From positions 1-64,000 of the forward strand of contig NZ_JBCDMW010000039.1 of the NCBI RefSeq assembly GCF_038433155.1: a DNA stretch of 64,000 bases. The letters are read 5' to 3'. Both the position numbers and the translations under genes were made by a program. Below, piece after piece: positions 8,928 to 18,534 of this stretch. This stretch comes from Luteococcus sp038433155 (GTDB lineage: Bacteria > Actinomycetota > Actinomycetes > Propionibacteriales > Propionibacteriaceae). The notes beneath the pieces are model-generated. The model was not told the DNA's origin, made no database searches, and was given only the letters and a program-made list of their open reading frames with translations. The number at the start of each line of letters is the position of its first letter. Positions within the stretch are counted from its first letter, which is position 1.

Positions 8928-9961
8928 ACAACCAACTTGCAATTGGCCCGGCGAACTTCGCGGGCCAAGCGACGGCTTGGGCTAGAGCCGCCTCAAGCCA
9001 ACTAGACCTTCCGGCATGGTCGTTCAGCCGACTCCGCTCCTTTAACTTTCCGAGCGACCGAAGCCTGCCACCACTCTGCAGTCGATTCGAGCCGCGTCAA
9101 CCGGTCAGCTCGCCTAGCGTGACGGAAGCACTGGCGGACGCCACACATATCGCCCTCGATGGCTTCCTCCCCCTCTCTGGCGGCACGGTCGCTGGCAGCC
9201 TACGAAAAGACATCCGGGAACTACAGGGACAAGGATGCCAACTGGCCCTGATCGCCCACGGTTCGGACATCCGGAATCCCATTTCACATCTGCGCCGGGT
9301 CCGCCACTCGTGGTGGCGGAGCGCAGGTATCAAATACTTCAGCCAGACACTCCGAGTGGCTGTGGCAAATCAAGCCCTCCTCAAGAGAACTGAGCTCCCT
9401 CTCTTTGTGTCGACGCCCGACCTCCTTCACGACATCCCCGCAGCGATCTGGCTTCCGCTTACCATAGACCCCCAGCGGTTTTCCAGAATCCCACGCGCTT
9501 TCGAGCACGAGGGTCCCCCCCGCGTCTTGCATCTACCGACCCGCCGACAGCCTGCTATCAAGGGAAGTGACGAAATCATCCCGGTACTCCGCAACCTACA
9601 CTCCAAGGGGCTCATCGAATTCCAGGAATCCGAGCCCGTACCGCATGATGAGTTTATCCGTCTGATTTCCCACGCAGACATCGTCGTGGACCAAATCTTG
9701 TGCGATGCCTATGGAGCTACCGCGGTAGAATCCATGGCGGCAGGACGGCTAACCATCTCCTCACTATTGACCACACGAGAGCTGCTCCCCGAAGACCCGC
9801 CAATCATTGATGCCACCCCCGACAACTTTGAACACGTCATCCGAGAAGCGGTGGGCGACACAGAGCACGCCAAGGCCTTGGCCGCGGCTGGACCTGCCTA
9901 CGTCTCGGCTGTTCACGATGGGCGCAGAGCCGCAGCAGCACTCGCTCATTTCGTAAGCTGA
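8924..9961 (+). CDS. putative glycosyltransferase, divergent GT-B
   Basis: The 345-residue product starts at GTG 8924 (GTGA overlap with the gene before). The C-terminal third has a glycosyltransferase-like layout: RVLHLPTRRQPAIKGSDEI followed by ADIVVDQILCDAYGATAVESMAAGR, which resembles the donor-binding E-site of GT4 enzymes, while the N-terminal half is not recognisable to me. It is the last gene of the plus-strand operon and ends six bases before the convergent beta-helix gene. A glycosyltransferase is the best call from the motif and the neighbours. The sugar is unknown. Confidence 0.65.
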   Translation: MNNQLAIGPANFAGQATAWARAASSQLDLPAWSFSRLRSFNFPSDRSLPPLCSRFEPRQPVSSPSVTEALADATHIALDGFLPLSGGTVAGSLRKDIRELQGQGCQLALIAHGSDIRNPISHLRRVRHSWWRSAGIKYFSQTLRVAVANQALLKRTELPLFVSTPDLLHDIPAAIWLPLTIDPQRFSRIPRAFEHEGPPRVLHLPTRRQPAIKGSDEIIPVLRNLHSKGLIEFQESEPVPHDEFIRLISHADIVVDQILCDAYGATAVESMAAGRLTISSLLTTRELLPEDPPIIDATPDNFEHVIREAVGDTEHAKALAAAGPAYVSAVHDGRRAAAALAHFVS

Positions 9962-9967
9962 GAATTC

Positions 9968-11578
9968 TCAGAGCGCCAACCATTCTTCGCCGTCCCAGAA
10001 GAATTCCACCGACGTGTTGGGAGGAACATTCCAAGCGCCAACCCCGTTTATCTTGTGCCCACCCTTCGCAATCACTGATCGAGTTAGTCCAGCATCATTG
10101 CGATTGAACACCACAACCGACCAGGTTGGATTAATCTCAGAAGCATCGGGCATAACAACGGCACCTTGAGTTGCGGCAGTCCCAGACTGAAGATGAACGA
10201 AGTCATCCGAAGCCAGGCACTGGTATCTTTCACTGCCCACCCGCACATAGCCAGCCTTAGAACTCCCATCCACCCGCCCCCAACCGGCTGGCCCCCTCCG
10301 ATAGTTCTCCACTTCGCTGGACGGGACACCACGCCCGGCGAGGCTATGAAATGACCCTCGTAGGATATTGCAGGTATCCACCAGGATTCTCGTTCCATAG
10401 GTTCCTTGGTAGGCGGTGATGGAATTAACACCACCCTGAATCATTAGAATCACTGGATTCTTTGCCGAATATGATCCAAAACGGCACTCTTCGAACCTGT
10501 TGCCATGCACCTCAGAACCCTCCCCCAGTACCACCTGGCGAAGCTCTGTACGCCCGTTATAGTTCGCATATCCGTCCTCCATGTATATTCCCATGAAGAC
10601 ATTCCCTACGCAGTTGTCGTCCAGGAAGACAACAGCACCCCGCGTCCTTGTAGCAGCCGGAATTGAGCCCTGATCTGGATAATCTCGAACGAGACTCATA
10701 TCTACGTTATTCTGCGTAACGCCGCCAATGAATACGTTCGAATGACACTGCACCATCCGAATCGCGAAGTCACGGCATGTCTCAATATCAACACCCACAA
10801 AAGTATTGCCATTGAAAGCATACGTTCCTTGCACGCCCACTGCACAAGAAACTATGTGGAGCTGATAAAAGTTTCCCACGGAGCATGATCCACCCAGCCC
10901 AACGCCGAACGCAGCGATCGTCACGTCAAGGAGCCTCGGACGAACTGGAAACCCGACACTGGTCTTATCTTCTGTTGATACCTTGCCGAGCGCAATCCCG
11001 ACCCAGGACTCCAATTCTGACCATTCGGTGGAGTGCAGCCCCAAAGGCCCAAACAGCCCTATCCCAGAGAGGATTGGACCGTCTTCCTTCCCCGGCTGCT
11101 TGGATCCGCTTGGGTCCACGACATTGAGCGCAATCTTCTGTTGTGGGGTGTTCTTGTGGGGGCCCGATATCCAAATCCTTGTCCCCGATGAACGATGAGC
11201 ATAGCTCATCGATCCCATACTCAATCCCCACTGCAAGCGATTGGTAGGAGGAGTCTGAATCCCATCCCCAATCATCCTTAAGTTGAAATCTATATCCGGA
11301 AAGGCGGACATCCGATAGACCCCAGTTGGCCAGTAAATCGTCGCATCACGATCCTTGGCATCCGTGATCAATGCGTCACGAGCAGCGCTACAGTCTCTGG
11401 TTCCAGTTGGATCACAGTTGTACGGTTCCGCCGTAGCAATCAACATGGGATTTGCAGAGATCTCCGTAGAACCCGTGTCTTGAGCGGCTATCCTGACAGC
11501 AGCGAGCGTCGCTATTGATCCACCCGCCGCTGCCAAGAGCCCTCTACGCTTGAATCCAGAATCGTTGTCGTCAACCAC
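9968..11578 (-). CDS. Tat-exported beta-helix (pectate-lyase-fold-like) protein, paralogue 1
   Basis: I start this 536-residue protein at GTG 11578 because GGAGGAGG lies just before it; an upstream ATG at 11602 has no ribosome site. It has a twin-arginine signal (FKRRGLLAAAGG) and then a mature part with Asn-rich, repetitive strands (NVFIGGVTQNNVDM, GNVFMGIYMEDGY) typical of right-handed beta-helix glycan-binding or cleaving proteins. The C-terminal 60 residues look like a separate small beta domain. It is clearly homologous along its whole length to the protein at 14563-16170 (535 residues). It probably acts outside the cell on the polymer made by this locus, as lyase, epimerase or binding protein; catalytic residues cannot be assigned. 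Confidence 0.75.
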   Translation of the reverse strand: MVDDNDSGFKRRGLLAAAGGSIATLAAVRIAAQDTGSTEISANPMLIATAEPYNCDPTGTRDCSAARDALITDAKDRDATIYWPTGVYRMSAFPDIDFNLRMIGDGIQTPPTNRLQWGLSMGSMSYAHRSSGTRIWISGPHKNTPQQKIALNVVDPSGSKQPGKEDGPILSGIGLFGPLGLHSTEWSELESWVGIALGKVSTEDKTSVGFPVRPRLLDVTIAAFGVGLGGSCSVGNFYQLHIVSCAVGVQGTYAFNGNTFVGVDIETCRDFAIRMVQCHSNVFIGGVTQNNVDMSLVRDYPDQGSIPAATRTRGAVVFLDDNCVGNVFMGIYMEDGYANYNGRTELRQVVLGEGSEVHGNRFEECRFGSYSAKNPVILMIQGGVNSITAYQGTYGTRILVDTCNILRGSFHSLAGRGVPSSEVENYRRGPAGWGRVDGSSKAGYVRVGSERYQCLASDDFVHLQSGTAATQGAVVMPDASEINPTWSVVVFNRNDAGLTRSVIAKGGHKINGVGAWNVPPNTSVEFFWDGEEWLAL

Positions 11579-11617
11579 GGGGCCTCCTCCGACAGGGAAC
11601 ATGGGGAAACGCGCAGG

Positions 11618-12994
11618 TTACCACGTTGAGAGAAGCCTGCGGCTGCTTATGGCACCGAGCACACTGGCGCCAACTCCAATAATCAAGCCCGCCATCATTT
11701 CCAACAGTGGCCCAGGCAGGAGCGACCTCACGACGGGCGCCAAGAGAACTCCTGTGCTCGCCGCGACAATGGGCACAACCGCAGACAAAGCAGAGCCCAT
11801 GGTGAGGAGCACCGCCGCGATCGCGGTCAGTGCCATCGACAGCAGGTAGCCCCAAGCAATTAGCTGGGGCTGGCTGCCTGGCATTCGGTAAGCCGCCGCC
11901 CAAAGGATCACGCCCAGAACAGTCCCTCCCACGCTAGTCATCGCTGACAGCCTCACCCCGCCGCGGGACTTGGCTGTCAGCAGAGCCACCTGGGGAGCCG
12001 CCATGGATGTCGCCAAGATGGCTGTCACCATCGGCGGCACCATCACCGCGGCAGGCACAAACTCTCGACCCCAAACGATGGTCATGAGCTCGGGAGCGAA
12101 CCAAGAGATCATGAGAAACAGTGGGCACAGCACACTTGCGAGCGCGCTCGAGGCGCGCTGGGCCAAGGTCTGCGCCGCCACTCCCTCACCTGCCCCAACA
12201 GAAATTGCCAGTCTCGGATACAAGGCTGACGTGACTGCGCTGGCAATGAAGGACAAGGGGGTACTGATTGAAAAGGCCGAGGCTGCCAACCCAGCCGCCT
12301 TCACTCCCCCATCGAGCCTGGCGAACAGGATGGTCCCTTGGAAAACCCCAGAACTCGCCAAGCCGGCAGCCGTCCCAAGTGCAACGAACTCAGATGCTTC
12401 GCGCCCGATCGGCATCCATCGCCGCTCGAGCCGTGGGAAGAAGTAGAGTGCATAGAAGATAAGGCCCGCTCCTTGCGGGACGAGCACCCATCCGCCCGTA
12501 ACACCCAGCAGCGCCAAGCCACAGGCACCAACCACTCCGAGTACCCCAGCAGCCACCTCGATGATTACACCCTCGCTGCTGCGCCGCTGAACGAAGCACC
12601 ATGGACGCGTGATGGCGTAACCACAGGCGCCCAACGTCATGACCAATGCAGGAATCACCTCGCGCATGCCCAGCGTCAACCCAATCCAGCACGCCACGCC
12701 AGATGCCAGCGCCGCGGTCAGCAAGGCCGCTCTCGTGAGCAAGCCCGTAGATATGGCCTGCTCCGCATTCTCATCCTCCCGCCCCTGGGCGTGGGCGACA
12801 AACTTGGAGAGCGCGGCGCCTAAGGCGGTTGGCCCCAAAAGGGCCGCAGTGAATGCAACTGCCGAAATGGTCCCAATCTGACCAACTGAGTCAACGCCCC
12901 CGATCCGGCCGACTGCCAAGTTCGCAAGCAGTCGTGACATTCCTTGAGCCGCGACGCCCATGATGCTCGACGCAACGATCTGTCTAAGACTCAC
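11618..12994 (-). CDS. polysaccharide flippase, Wzx/MATE-like
   Basis: The product of 458 residues is almost entirely hydrophobic, with about 12-14 membrane segments and an N-terminus (SSIMGVAAQGMSRLLANLAVGR) like Wzx/oligosaccharide flippases. I chose GTG 12994, preceded by GAGG six bases away and overlapping the end of the polymerase gene by 11 bases; the frame stays open to 13045. It should move the undecaprenyl-linked repeat unit across the membrane. Its place directly after a Wzy-like gene supports a Wzx/Wzy-dependent pathway. Sequence similarity in this family is low, so the assignment rests on topology, length and context. Confidence 0.82.
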   Translation of the reverse strand: MSLRQIVASSIMGVAAQGMSRLLANLAVGRIGGVDSVGQIGTISAVAFTAALLGPTALGAALSKFVAHAQGREDENAEQAISTGLLTRAALLTAALASGVACWIGLTLGMREVIPALVMTLGACGYAITRPWCFVQRRSSEGVIIEVAAGVLGVVGACGLALLGVTGGWVLVPQGAGLIFYALYFFPRLERRWMPIGREASEFVALGTAAGLASSGVFQGTILFARLDGGVKAAGLAASAFSISTPLSFIASAVTSALYPRLAISVGAGEGVAAQTLAQRASSALASVLCPLFLMISWFAPELMTIVWGREFVPAAVMVPPMVTAILATSMAAPQVALLTAKSRGGVRLSAMTSVGGTVLGVILWAAAYRMPGSQPQLIAWGYLLSMALTAIAAVLLTMGSALSAVVPIVAASTGVLLAPVVRSLLPGPLLEMMAGLIIGVGASVLGAISSRRLLSTW

Positions 12995-14303
12995 CTGAAG
13001 CCTCGCTGCTGCTCGCCACATCTGCCAGAACGGCAGCCAACGCAAGTTCCAACCACCAACCTGGATCCGCTAAAATGGAGCTCGCTGTCAAGCCTCCCAG
13101 CAGGGCGGACCCCAGTGCGAAGAGACTCAATGCAGCAAGACTCGGATGGGTCCCCAAACCCTGCCAAGCAGACTTCAGAACAGTGAAGACCAATAGGAGC
13201 AACAAGGCCGCTGGAACAGCCCCATAGGCCACAGCGACCTCCAAGAAGCTGTTGTGGATGTTGGTAATAGTTAGAACGTTTCCGCTCACCGATTGGCTAG
13301 CCTCGAACGCACCCGGACCAATACCGAAACCAACGGACTGGATCAAGGCTAGGATCGCACGCTTGGCGATCTCAAGACGCAGCTGGTTACTCTGGCTGCT
13401 TCCGTCGAAGTAGACACCCTCAGAAAAGTGGTCCAAGAAGTTCGTTGCCATCGCAGCAATGACAGCCAGCAAGGCGAGAATCACTACCTTCGGGACTATC
13501 TCGCTAAACCTTCCTCTTGCTCGCAGCGAGATCAGGACGGTGCCCGTCAAAGCAAGAGCCAACAACGCCGTTCGACTGAAAGTGAGTAAGGACAGCGCGC
13601 CTAACAACAATCCTGAGAAAAGCAAGAGCCTCCCCCAACCCGAACGTGCGTGGGCCGTCACCAGCAACACCCCGACGAGAACCACCGTGTGAGCCGCGAA
13701 ATTGTTTGGATTCACAAACGTGGCACCAAGCGCCGCGCCCGTAGGCCACGGACGGCCCGCCAAGGTCTCAAGATGCAGCCCTGTTCGCCACTCGACGAGA
13801 GCCACGGCACTAATCACCAAGGCAGCGAGCACGAGTCCACGCAATAGGTGCACAAGCCGACGCTGAGACCCCGCAATCACTAGAATCACGGAGCTCGCTC
13901 CCAGAGCGCCGACGGCTTGAGCGAATGCCCTCCTCGCGTCCGTGGTCTCGGCGGGAAGCCAGAAGATACTCTCCAAGGTTACCAGCATGCACAGCGCCAC
14001 GGCGATGCGCGAACTCCGCCCCAGATCCTTCCAAACGTCGAAGATCGTCACGGTGGAGACCAGAGCCAGAACGACGGTCAGCGCACGATGCAGGTGCCAC
14101 TGGCCCGGAACGCCCGGATTCAGCGAGAGCCAAATGGTTCCGTACGCGGCGATCGGCATGAGCGTTAACGCTAACGGGGCCCACCCTACGTCGGGAGCCT
14201 GAGCATGCGTCATCGGGGCGTCGGGAGGTGTGCGGCTCGGGTTACGCGTGGTTCGTCTGGGCACCGCGACACCGCCGGAGGATCGCCTTAGAGATGCTGA
14301 CAT
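12984..14303 (-). CDS. O-antigen polymerase/ligase-family membrane protein (Wzy-like)
   Basis: The product has about ten membrane segments and the large periplasmic loop region with NPNNFAAHTVV, LTFSRTALLALAL and TNIHNSFLEVAVAYG, which match the O-antigen ligase/polymerase (Wzy_C) family. The start is uncertain: ATG 14303 gives 439 residues, ATG 14213 gives 409, and neither has a clear ribosome site. The gene should polymerise repeat units at the outer face of the membrane. It is followed by the flippase gene in the same transcript. In a Gram-positive cell the product could be either a polymerase or a ligase to the wall. Confidence 0.8.
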   Translation of the reverse strand: MSASLRRSSGGVAVPRRTTRNPSRTPPDAPMTHAQAPDVGWAPLALTLMPIAAYGTIWLSLNPGVPGQWHLHRALTVVLALVSTVTIFDVWKDLGRSSRIAVALCMLVTLESIFWLPAETTDARRAFAQAVGALGASSVILVIAGSQRRLVHLLRGLVLAALVISAVALVEWRTGLHLETLAGRPWPTGAALGATFVNPNNFAAHTVVLVGVLLVTAHARSGWGRLLLFSGLLLGALSLLTFSRTALLALALTGTVLISLRARGRFSEIVPKVVILALLAVIAAMATNFLDHFSEGVYFDGSSQSNQLRLEIAKRAILALIQSVGFGIGPGAFEASQSVSGNVLTITNIHNSFLEVAVAYGAVPAALLLLLVFTVLKSAWQGLGTHPSLAALSLFALGSALLGGLTASSILADPGWWLELALAAVLADVASSSEASGES

Positions 14304-14562
14304 ACAGAACAGTCTAGAGTGCCAAGCGCGGAGGCCCAGCTCCATACACTCCTTGATCAAGCAGCGTCTGAGCCATGACGCCAGCCCTCTCGGGTAGCAT
14401 GCCCTTCAGCTCACTTGGCACTTCCGCCCCAAACGGCGCGGCCGCCCGTCCATGACTTCGAGTCTGCTGAGAAGTTCACTTGTCTCATCCTCAGAGTCAT
14501 CTCGGCGCGTCCAACAGCCCTAAGATTCGAATCCCCTCCCCCGAATCTCAGAGAGTTCAAAG
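14304..14562. promoter_or_regulatory. divergent intergenic region between polymerase and beta-helix gene 2
   Basis: This 259-bp gap separates two genes read away from each other, so it must hold promoters for both. I see no strong ribosome site for the polymerase and only a weak AGAG before the beta-helix gene. No palindrome or RNA motif stands out. Confidence 0.4.
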
Positions 14563-16170
14563 ATGAGCGAAGACCAGTTTCCCCAAGCCAATCGGAGAGC
14601 GCTGCTCGGCGTTGGCGGCGCGGCAGCCACCCTCGCCGCACTGAGCCTTGCGAGCCCTGCTGCGGCAGCGCCGGCAGGTGGCGTAGGCGCCCTGGATGCC
14701 ACGGCGAGCCCCTACAACTGCGATCCCAAGGGCGTCACTGATTGCACTACGGCTCGCGACCAATTGTTGGCCGATGCAAAGTCTACGGGAAAGGCCATCT
14801 ACTGGCCCTCCGGCGTCTATGCAATGTCCGCCTTCCCCAACATCGACTTCAATCTCCGAATGTTCGGGGACGGAATTCAGACTCCGTCCAATAATCGCCC
14901 GCATTGGGGTGGAAACTTGCTCTCTTCAAGTTACGCCCACAGGAGCTTCGGGAGTCGACTCCTGATTACCAATCCCCATCCCAGTACCCCCGATCAAAAG
15001 ATTGGGATCAACGTCATTGACACGACGAAGGCAAATCCACCCGGAAACTTCGATGGTCCGATCATTTCGGGTCTGGGAATCTTCGGCCCTCACCCATACA
15101 ACTCGACGGATTGGTCCGCCCTGGAGCCTTGGGTTGGGCTAGCTCTCGGAACTGTCTCGACATCCGACAAGTCGAGCATTGGGCACCCCCTTCGCCCCCG
15201 GCTGACGGACGTCACAGTCGCCACCTTCGGAATCGGAATGGCGGGTTCTTGCTCGGTCGGAAACTTCGCTCAACTGCACATCGTGGCTTGTTGCACTGGC
15301 CTGCAAGGAACCGCCTCCTTCAATGGGAACACATTCACCGGAATCAATATCGAGACATGTCGCGATTACGCGATACGCTTAGTCCAAGGACATTCCAACT
15401 CCTTCTGGGGAGGTGTCACCCAGAACAATGTCGACATGACTCGAAAGACCGCGGAAGCAGCATTCGGCGGAATTCCTGCCGCTACGCGAACCACCGGGGC
15501 AGCGATCTCGCTGGATGACAGTTGTGTCGGGAATATCTTCTCTGGAATCTACATGGAGGATGGGTACGACAACCAAGACGGCACGACACAGCTGCGTCAG
15601 ATCGTCTTGGGCCCAAACATCAGCGTCTACGGGAACCACTTTATCGAATGCCGCTTCGGCTCCAACGCGGCAAAGAACCCCGTGGTCTTGATGCAGCGTG
15701 GCAACAATAACTACATCTCCGCATATCAGGGAGCCTATTCAACGAAGGTCTACACCGAAGGGGTCAACGTACTCCGTGGCGTCTTTCCGACCTTGGCAGG
15801 AAACGGCCTCGCCTACAGCCATGTCGAGAACTACTACCAAGGTGGACAGGGCTGGTACATCATTGAGCCCACGCCACAGAGAAGGCGCTACGTCAACGCC
15901 AGCTACTCCCCGTACACCTGTCGCTTGACCGATCAGATCGTCTACACGCGCACAGTCGCGTCAACCGCTGGGAACGCCATTACGCTCGTGGACTCGGCCT
16001 CAGTTATCCCCACTTGGTCCGTGGTGATCTACAACGAGAGTACTGACGGGACGTCCAAGACCGTCCAGACTGCGGATGGCACCAGGATCAACTCGGCAAC
16101 CTCATGGAAAATCCCTGCCAACTCTTCGATCGAGTTCCTATGGAATGGAACACAGTGGTTGACCATGTAG
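14563..16170 (+). CDS. Tat-exported beta-helix (pectate-lyase-fold-like) protein, paralogue 2
   Basis: The 535-residue protein has a twin-arginine signal (NRRALLGVGG, then a hydrophobic stretch ending ASPAAAAPA) with a probable cleavage site near residue 37. The mature part shares long stretches with the protein at 9968-11578: SPYNCDPKGVTDC, IYWPSGVYAMSAFPNIDFNLRMFGDGIQTP, GSCSVGNF, HSNSFWGGVTQNNVDM and a common C-terminal domain ending in EFLWNGTQWL. The fold looks like a right-handed beta-helix of the pectate-lyase superfamily. The pair brackets the flippase/polymerase genes in opposite orientation. A role in cleaving, trimming or anchoring the exported polymer is inferred. Confidence 0.78.
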   Translation: MSEDQFPQANRRALLGVGGAAATLAALSLASPAAAAPAGGVGALDATASPYNCDPKGVTDCTTARDQLLADAKSTGKAIYWPSGVYAMSAFPNIDFNLRMFGDGIQTPSNNRPHWGGNLLSSSYAHRSFGSRLLITNPHPSTPDQKIGINVIDTTKANPPGNFDGPIISGLGIFGPHPYNSTDWSALEPWVGLALGTVSTSDKSSIGHPLRPRLTDVTVATFGIGMAGSCSVGNFAQLHIVACCTGLQGTASFNGNTFTGINIETCRDYAIRLVQGHSNSFWGGVTQNNVDMTRKTAEAAFGGIPAATRTTGAAISLDDSCVGNIFSGIYMEDGYDNQDGTTQLRQIVLGPNISVYGNHFIECRFGSNAAKNPVVLMQRGNNNYISAYQGAYSTKVYTEGVNVLRGVFPTLAGNGLAYSHVENYYQGGQGWYIIEPTPQRRRYVNASYSPYTCRLTDQIVYTRTVASTAGNAITLVDSASVIPTWSVVIYNESTDGTSKTVQTADGTRINSATSWKIPANSSIEFLWNGTQWLTM

Positions 16171-16208
16171 GAGACAAACCCGGCACCGGCTGGTGACGAG
16201 GGCAAGGC

Positions 16209-16254
16209 GCCTGAGTGTGGAGACCTAATCTCGACACCTCAGGCACTCGCTTTT
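16209..16254 (+). terminator. intrinsic terminator after beta-helix gene 2
   Basis: GCCTGAG (16209-16215) pairs with CTCAGGC (16238-16244), inner bases GTG/CAC extend the stem after a one-base bulge, and TTTT follows at 16251-16254. The next gene converges, so it ends the beta-helix transcript. Confidence 0.6.
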
Positions 16255-16290
16255 CCACCTCAGGACAATAGGAGGAGCAAGGGTTACTCG

Positions 16291-18315
16291 CTAACGCTGC
16301 GCTAAGGCTCGATCGAGCAGAGCGTTGGAGACTTCTGAGCCGACCAACTCAGTATCCCAATGACTTCCATCAGGACGAGCAAGCTTCTCACCTTCGACAG
16401 TGTCATCGCAAAGATCTGAACCGAATCCTGTAGGCGTGGGCTCCGTCAACTTTCGACAAGCAACATCATCCATGGAAATCGTGCGGATTCGATCGTCTCG
16501 GCGAGCACGCTCCGTGATCAACTTGTTCCAGTGCACCCGTAGTTCATCCTGCTCAACCATGCGACGCAAGAACGGGTGGCAGTCTTCGGGCGTGCATCGA
16601 CTGAGCATCCCAACTCCCGGCGGCTCGGTTTGCACCACCACAACAGCGGCCCCTTCCACGGTCAAGCGATCAATCGCATCGTCGAAGTCAGCAAGTTGGG
16701 CCTGCCAAAACGCATCGTCCCCTGCCCGCAGCAGCTTGCCATCCTGGTATCGGTCCGCGATCTCGTAGCGCGACCACCAGATGACAGTTCTAGGGTGCAT
16801 GCTCGCCAGCCCTTGGGCTTGAGTGCGCCGCACATCCGAGCACTTTGCACCCTCGCGGTCATCTTCGGAGACCACCTGGTGGACTCCTAGCGGGGAGCAC
16901 CCTCCGGCTGTCGCTGAGCCCACGATGATTCCTCGCTCCTTAGCCGTGGCCGCGAGAACGGGCAGGAGCCGTAGAGGTACCGAGTCGCCAACCATCATGA
17001 CCTCAACGGGCTTAGGGAGGAGAGACGTGGGAAGCACAAGCCGCGCGACTGGCGCCAAGGGGGTCCCCCCTAGGGGCGAAACCATGAGCGATAGCGTCGC
17101 CATGGAGATGCCGGCGACCACGAAGGTCCCTGGTGAGCGACCATCCCGCGGGGTGCTCTTGAGAATCGGCTGCTCAAACAGGCGGTAACTCAGGGATGCC
17201 AACATTACCGTCGCGACAATTACGACCAAAGCCCTCGCAGGGCTAAACGCCGCATGAGTCTCGAACCAGACAGCCAAGGGCCAATGCCAGAGGTAGATTC
17301 CATACGAGATCCTCCCGAGGTACGCGATGGGCCCCCAAGCGAGAATCTTGGAGAGTGCCCAGGCCGGCGCCCGAGTCACACCAATCATCAGTGCAGCCAC
17401 CGCAATACTGAAGAAAACCGCGCCACCGTTGAAGTAGAAGGAGGATGGCCCGACCATCCGCATGAAAAGAATCGGACCGACAATCAAACCAAACCACCCA
17501 AATAGCTTTGCGTTTTTCTTGAAGAAATTCTCAACTGAAGCCCAAGACGAAAGCATCGCTACACCGGCCCCCAACAATGGCTCGAATGCCTTCGAATCCG
17601 TCCCCATATAAGCTCGATCAGGGGATTCGGACGATTGATATAGCACCGCAAGAAGCGTTGCGGAGGCAATCAGAATCAGGACGCAAACCACCAAAACTTC
17701 CCCGATAAACCCTTGGCGATCTCGATGCATCCCAGTCCGATCACGGAGCCACACTATGGGCTTCGCTTCCAACTTCCAGACGAGGCCAGCGAGCAGCGAA
17801 GTAGCCAACAATATGAGGGGCCAAAGCAAATAAAATTGCTCCTCCACGGCTAGGGACCACATATGCAGCAGCGGAGATTGAGTCCCATCGGAACTGAAGT
17901 AGCTCCCCGCTTGCATGAAGCGCCAGTTTGCTACGTAAAACAAGGTCGCGAATGTGTCCCCTGCCAACATGGGGCGCCGATAATCGAGCGCAGCTGTCCA
18001 CGTCCACACGACAACCACCAAGAGGATTAGCATCGCGGCCGGCATGAGTCGTCGAACGCGCCGCGTCCAGAACCGAATCAAATTGATGCGGCCGTTCTTC
18101 TGCAGTTCACGAACCAAGCCCGATGTGATCAAGTACCCTGACAAAACAAAGAACACATCGACGCCCAAGAATCCAGCTGCCATACCGGGCACTGAAACAT
18201 GGAACAAGACCACCAAGAATACTGCGATAGTGCGTAGCCCGTCGAGGGCGTCGATTCGAGCCACCGCTGCGGACGGGGGTGTCGGGGCATCATCCACAGG
18301 ATTGGCATGCTTCAT
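16291..18315 (-). CDS. acyltransferase-3 / SGNH fusion O-acetyltransferase (OafA-like)
   Basis: The 674-residue protein has an N-terminal acyltransferase-3 domain (about residues 20-390) with DALDGLRTIAVFLVVLFHV, including His39, GVDVFFVLSGYLI and roughly ten membrane segments. A C-terminal extracytoplasmic SGNH domain follows, with VMMVGDSVP near residue 440 and the closing block DGSHWDTELVG, which supplies the Asp-His pair. This AT3-SGNH architecture is found in O-antigen and peptidoglycan O-acetylases, where acetyl groups pass through the membrane to a glycan hydroxyl. At the edge of the polysaccharide locus it is a good candidate for acetylating the surface polymer. Confidence 0.9.
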   Translation of the reverse strand: MKHANPVDDAPTPPSAAVARIDALDGLRTIAVFLVVLFHVSVPGMAAGFLGVDVFFVLSGYLITSGLVRELQKNGRINLIRFWTRRVRRLMPAAMLILLVVVVWTWTAALDYRRPMLAGDTFATLFYVANWRFMQAGSYFSSDGTQSPLLHMWSLAVEEQFYLLWPLILLATSLLAGLVWKLEAKPIVWLRDRTGMHRDRQGFIGEVLVVCVLILIASATLLAVLYQSSESPDRAYMGTDSKAFEPLLGAGVAMLSSWASVENFFKKNAKLFGWFGLIVGPILFMRMVGPSSFYFNGGAVFFSIAVAALMIGVTRAPAWALSKILAWGPIAYLGRISYGIYLWHWPLAVWFETHAAFSPARALVVIVATVMLASLSYRLFEQPILKSTPRDGRSPGTFVVAGISMATLSLMVSPLGGTPLAPVARLVLPTSLLPKPVEVMMVGDSVPLRLLPVLAATAKERGIIVGSATAGGCSPLGVHQVVSEDDREGAKCSDVRRTQAQGLASMHPRTVIWWSRYEIADRYQDGKLLRAGDDAFWQAQLADFDDAIDRLTVEGAAVVVVQTEPPGVGMLSRCTPEDCHPFLRRMVEQDELRVHWNKLITERARRDDRIRTISMDDVACRKLTEPTPTGFGSDLCDDTVEGEKLARPDGSHWDTELVGSEVSNALLDRALAQR

Positions 18316-18534
18316 CGTGGCTCCAGACGGGACGCGGGGAGAGATTGGGTGTAGCCAAGCCTAGACGAATTGCTCGCGAGCCGATTGGTGTCCTTCCGCT
18401 CCGGAGTGTGCCCATCTCCCGCGCTTCCTCCAGTGCGCGGGTGCGCCGAAGGTCAGTGATCCCCTCGCCTGGCCCAGATCGTCCGACTGCTGGCAGCAGG
18501 TGACTGGACGCCCCCCATAGGGCAAACTGAACCT

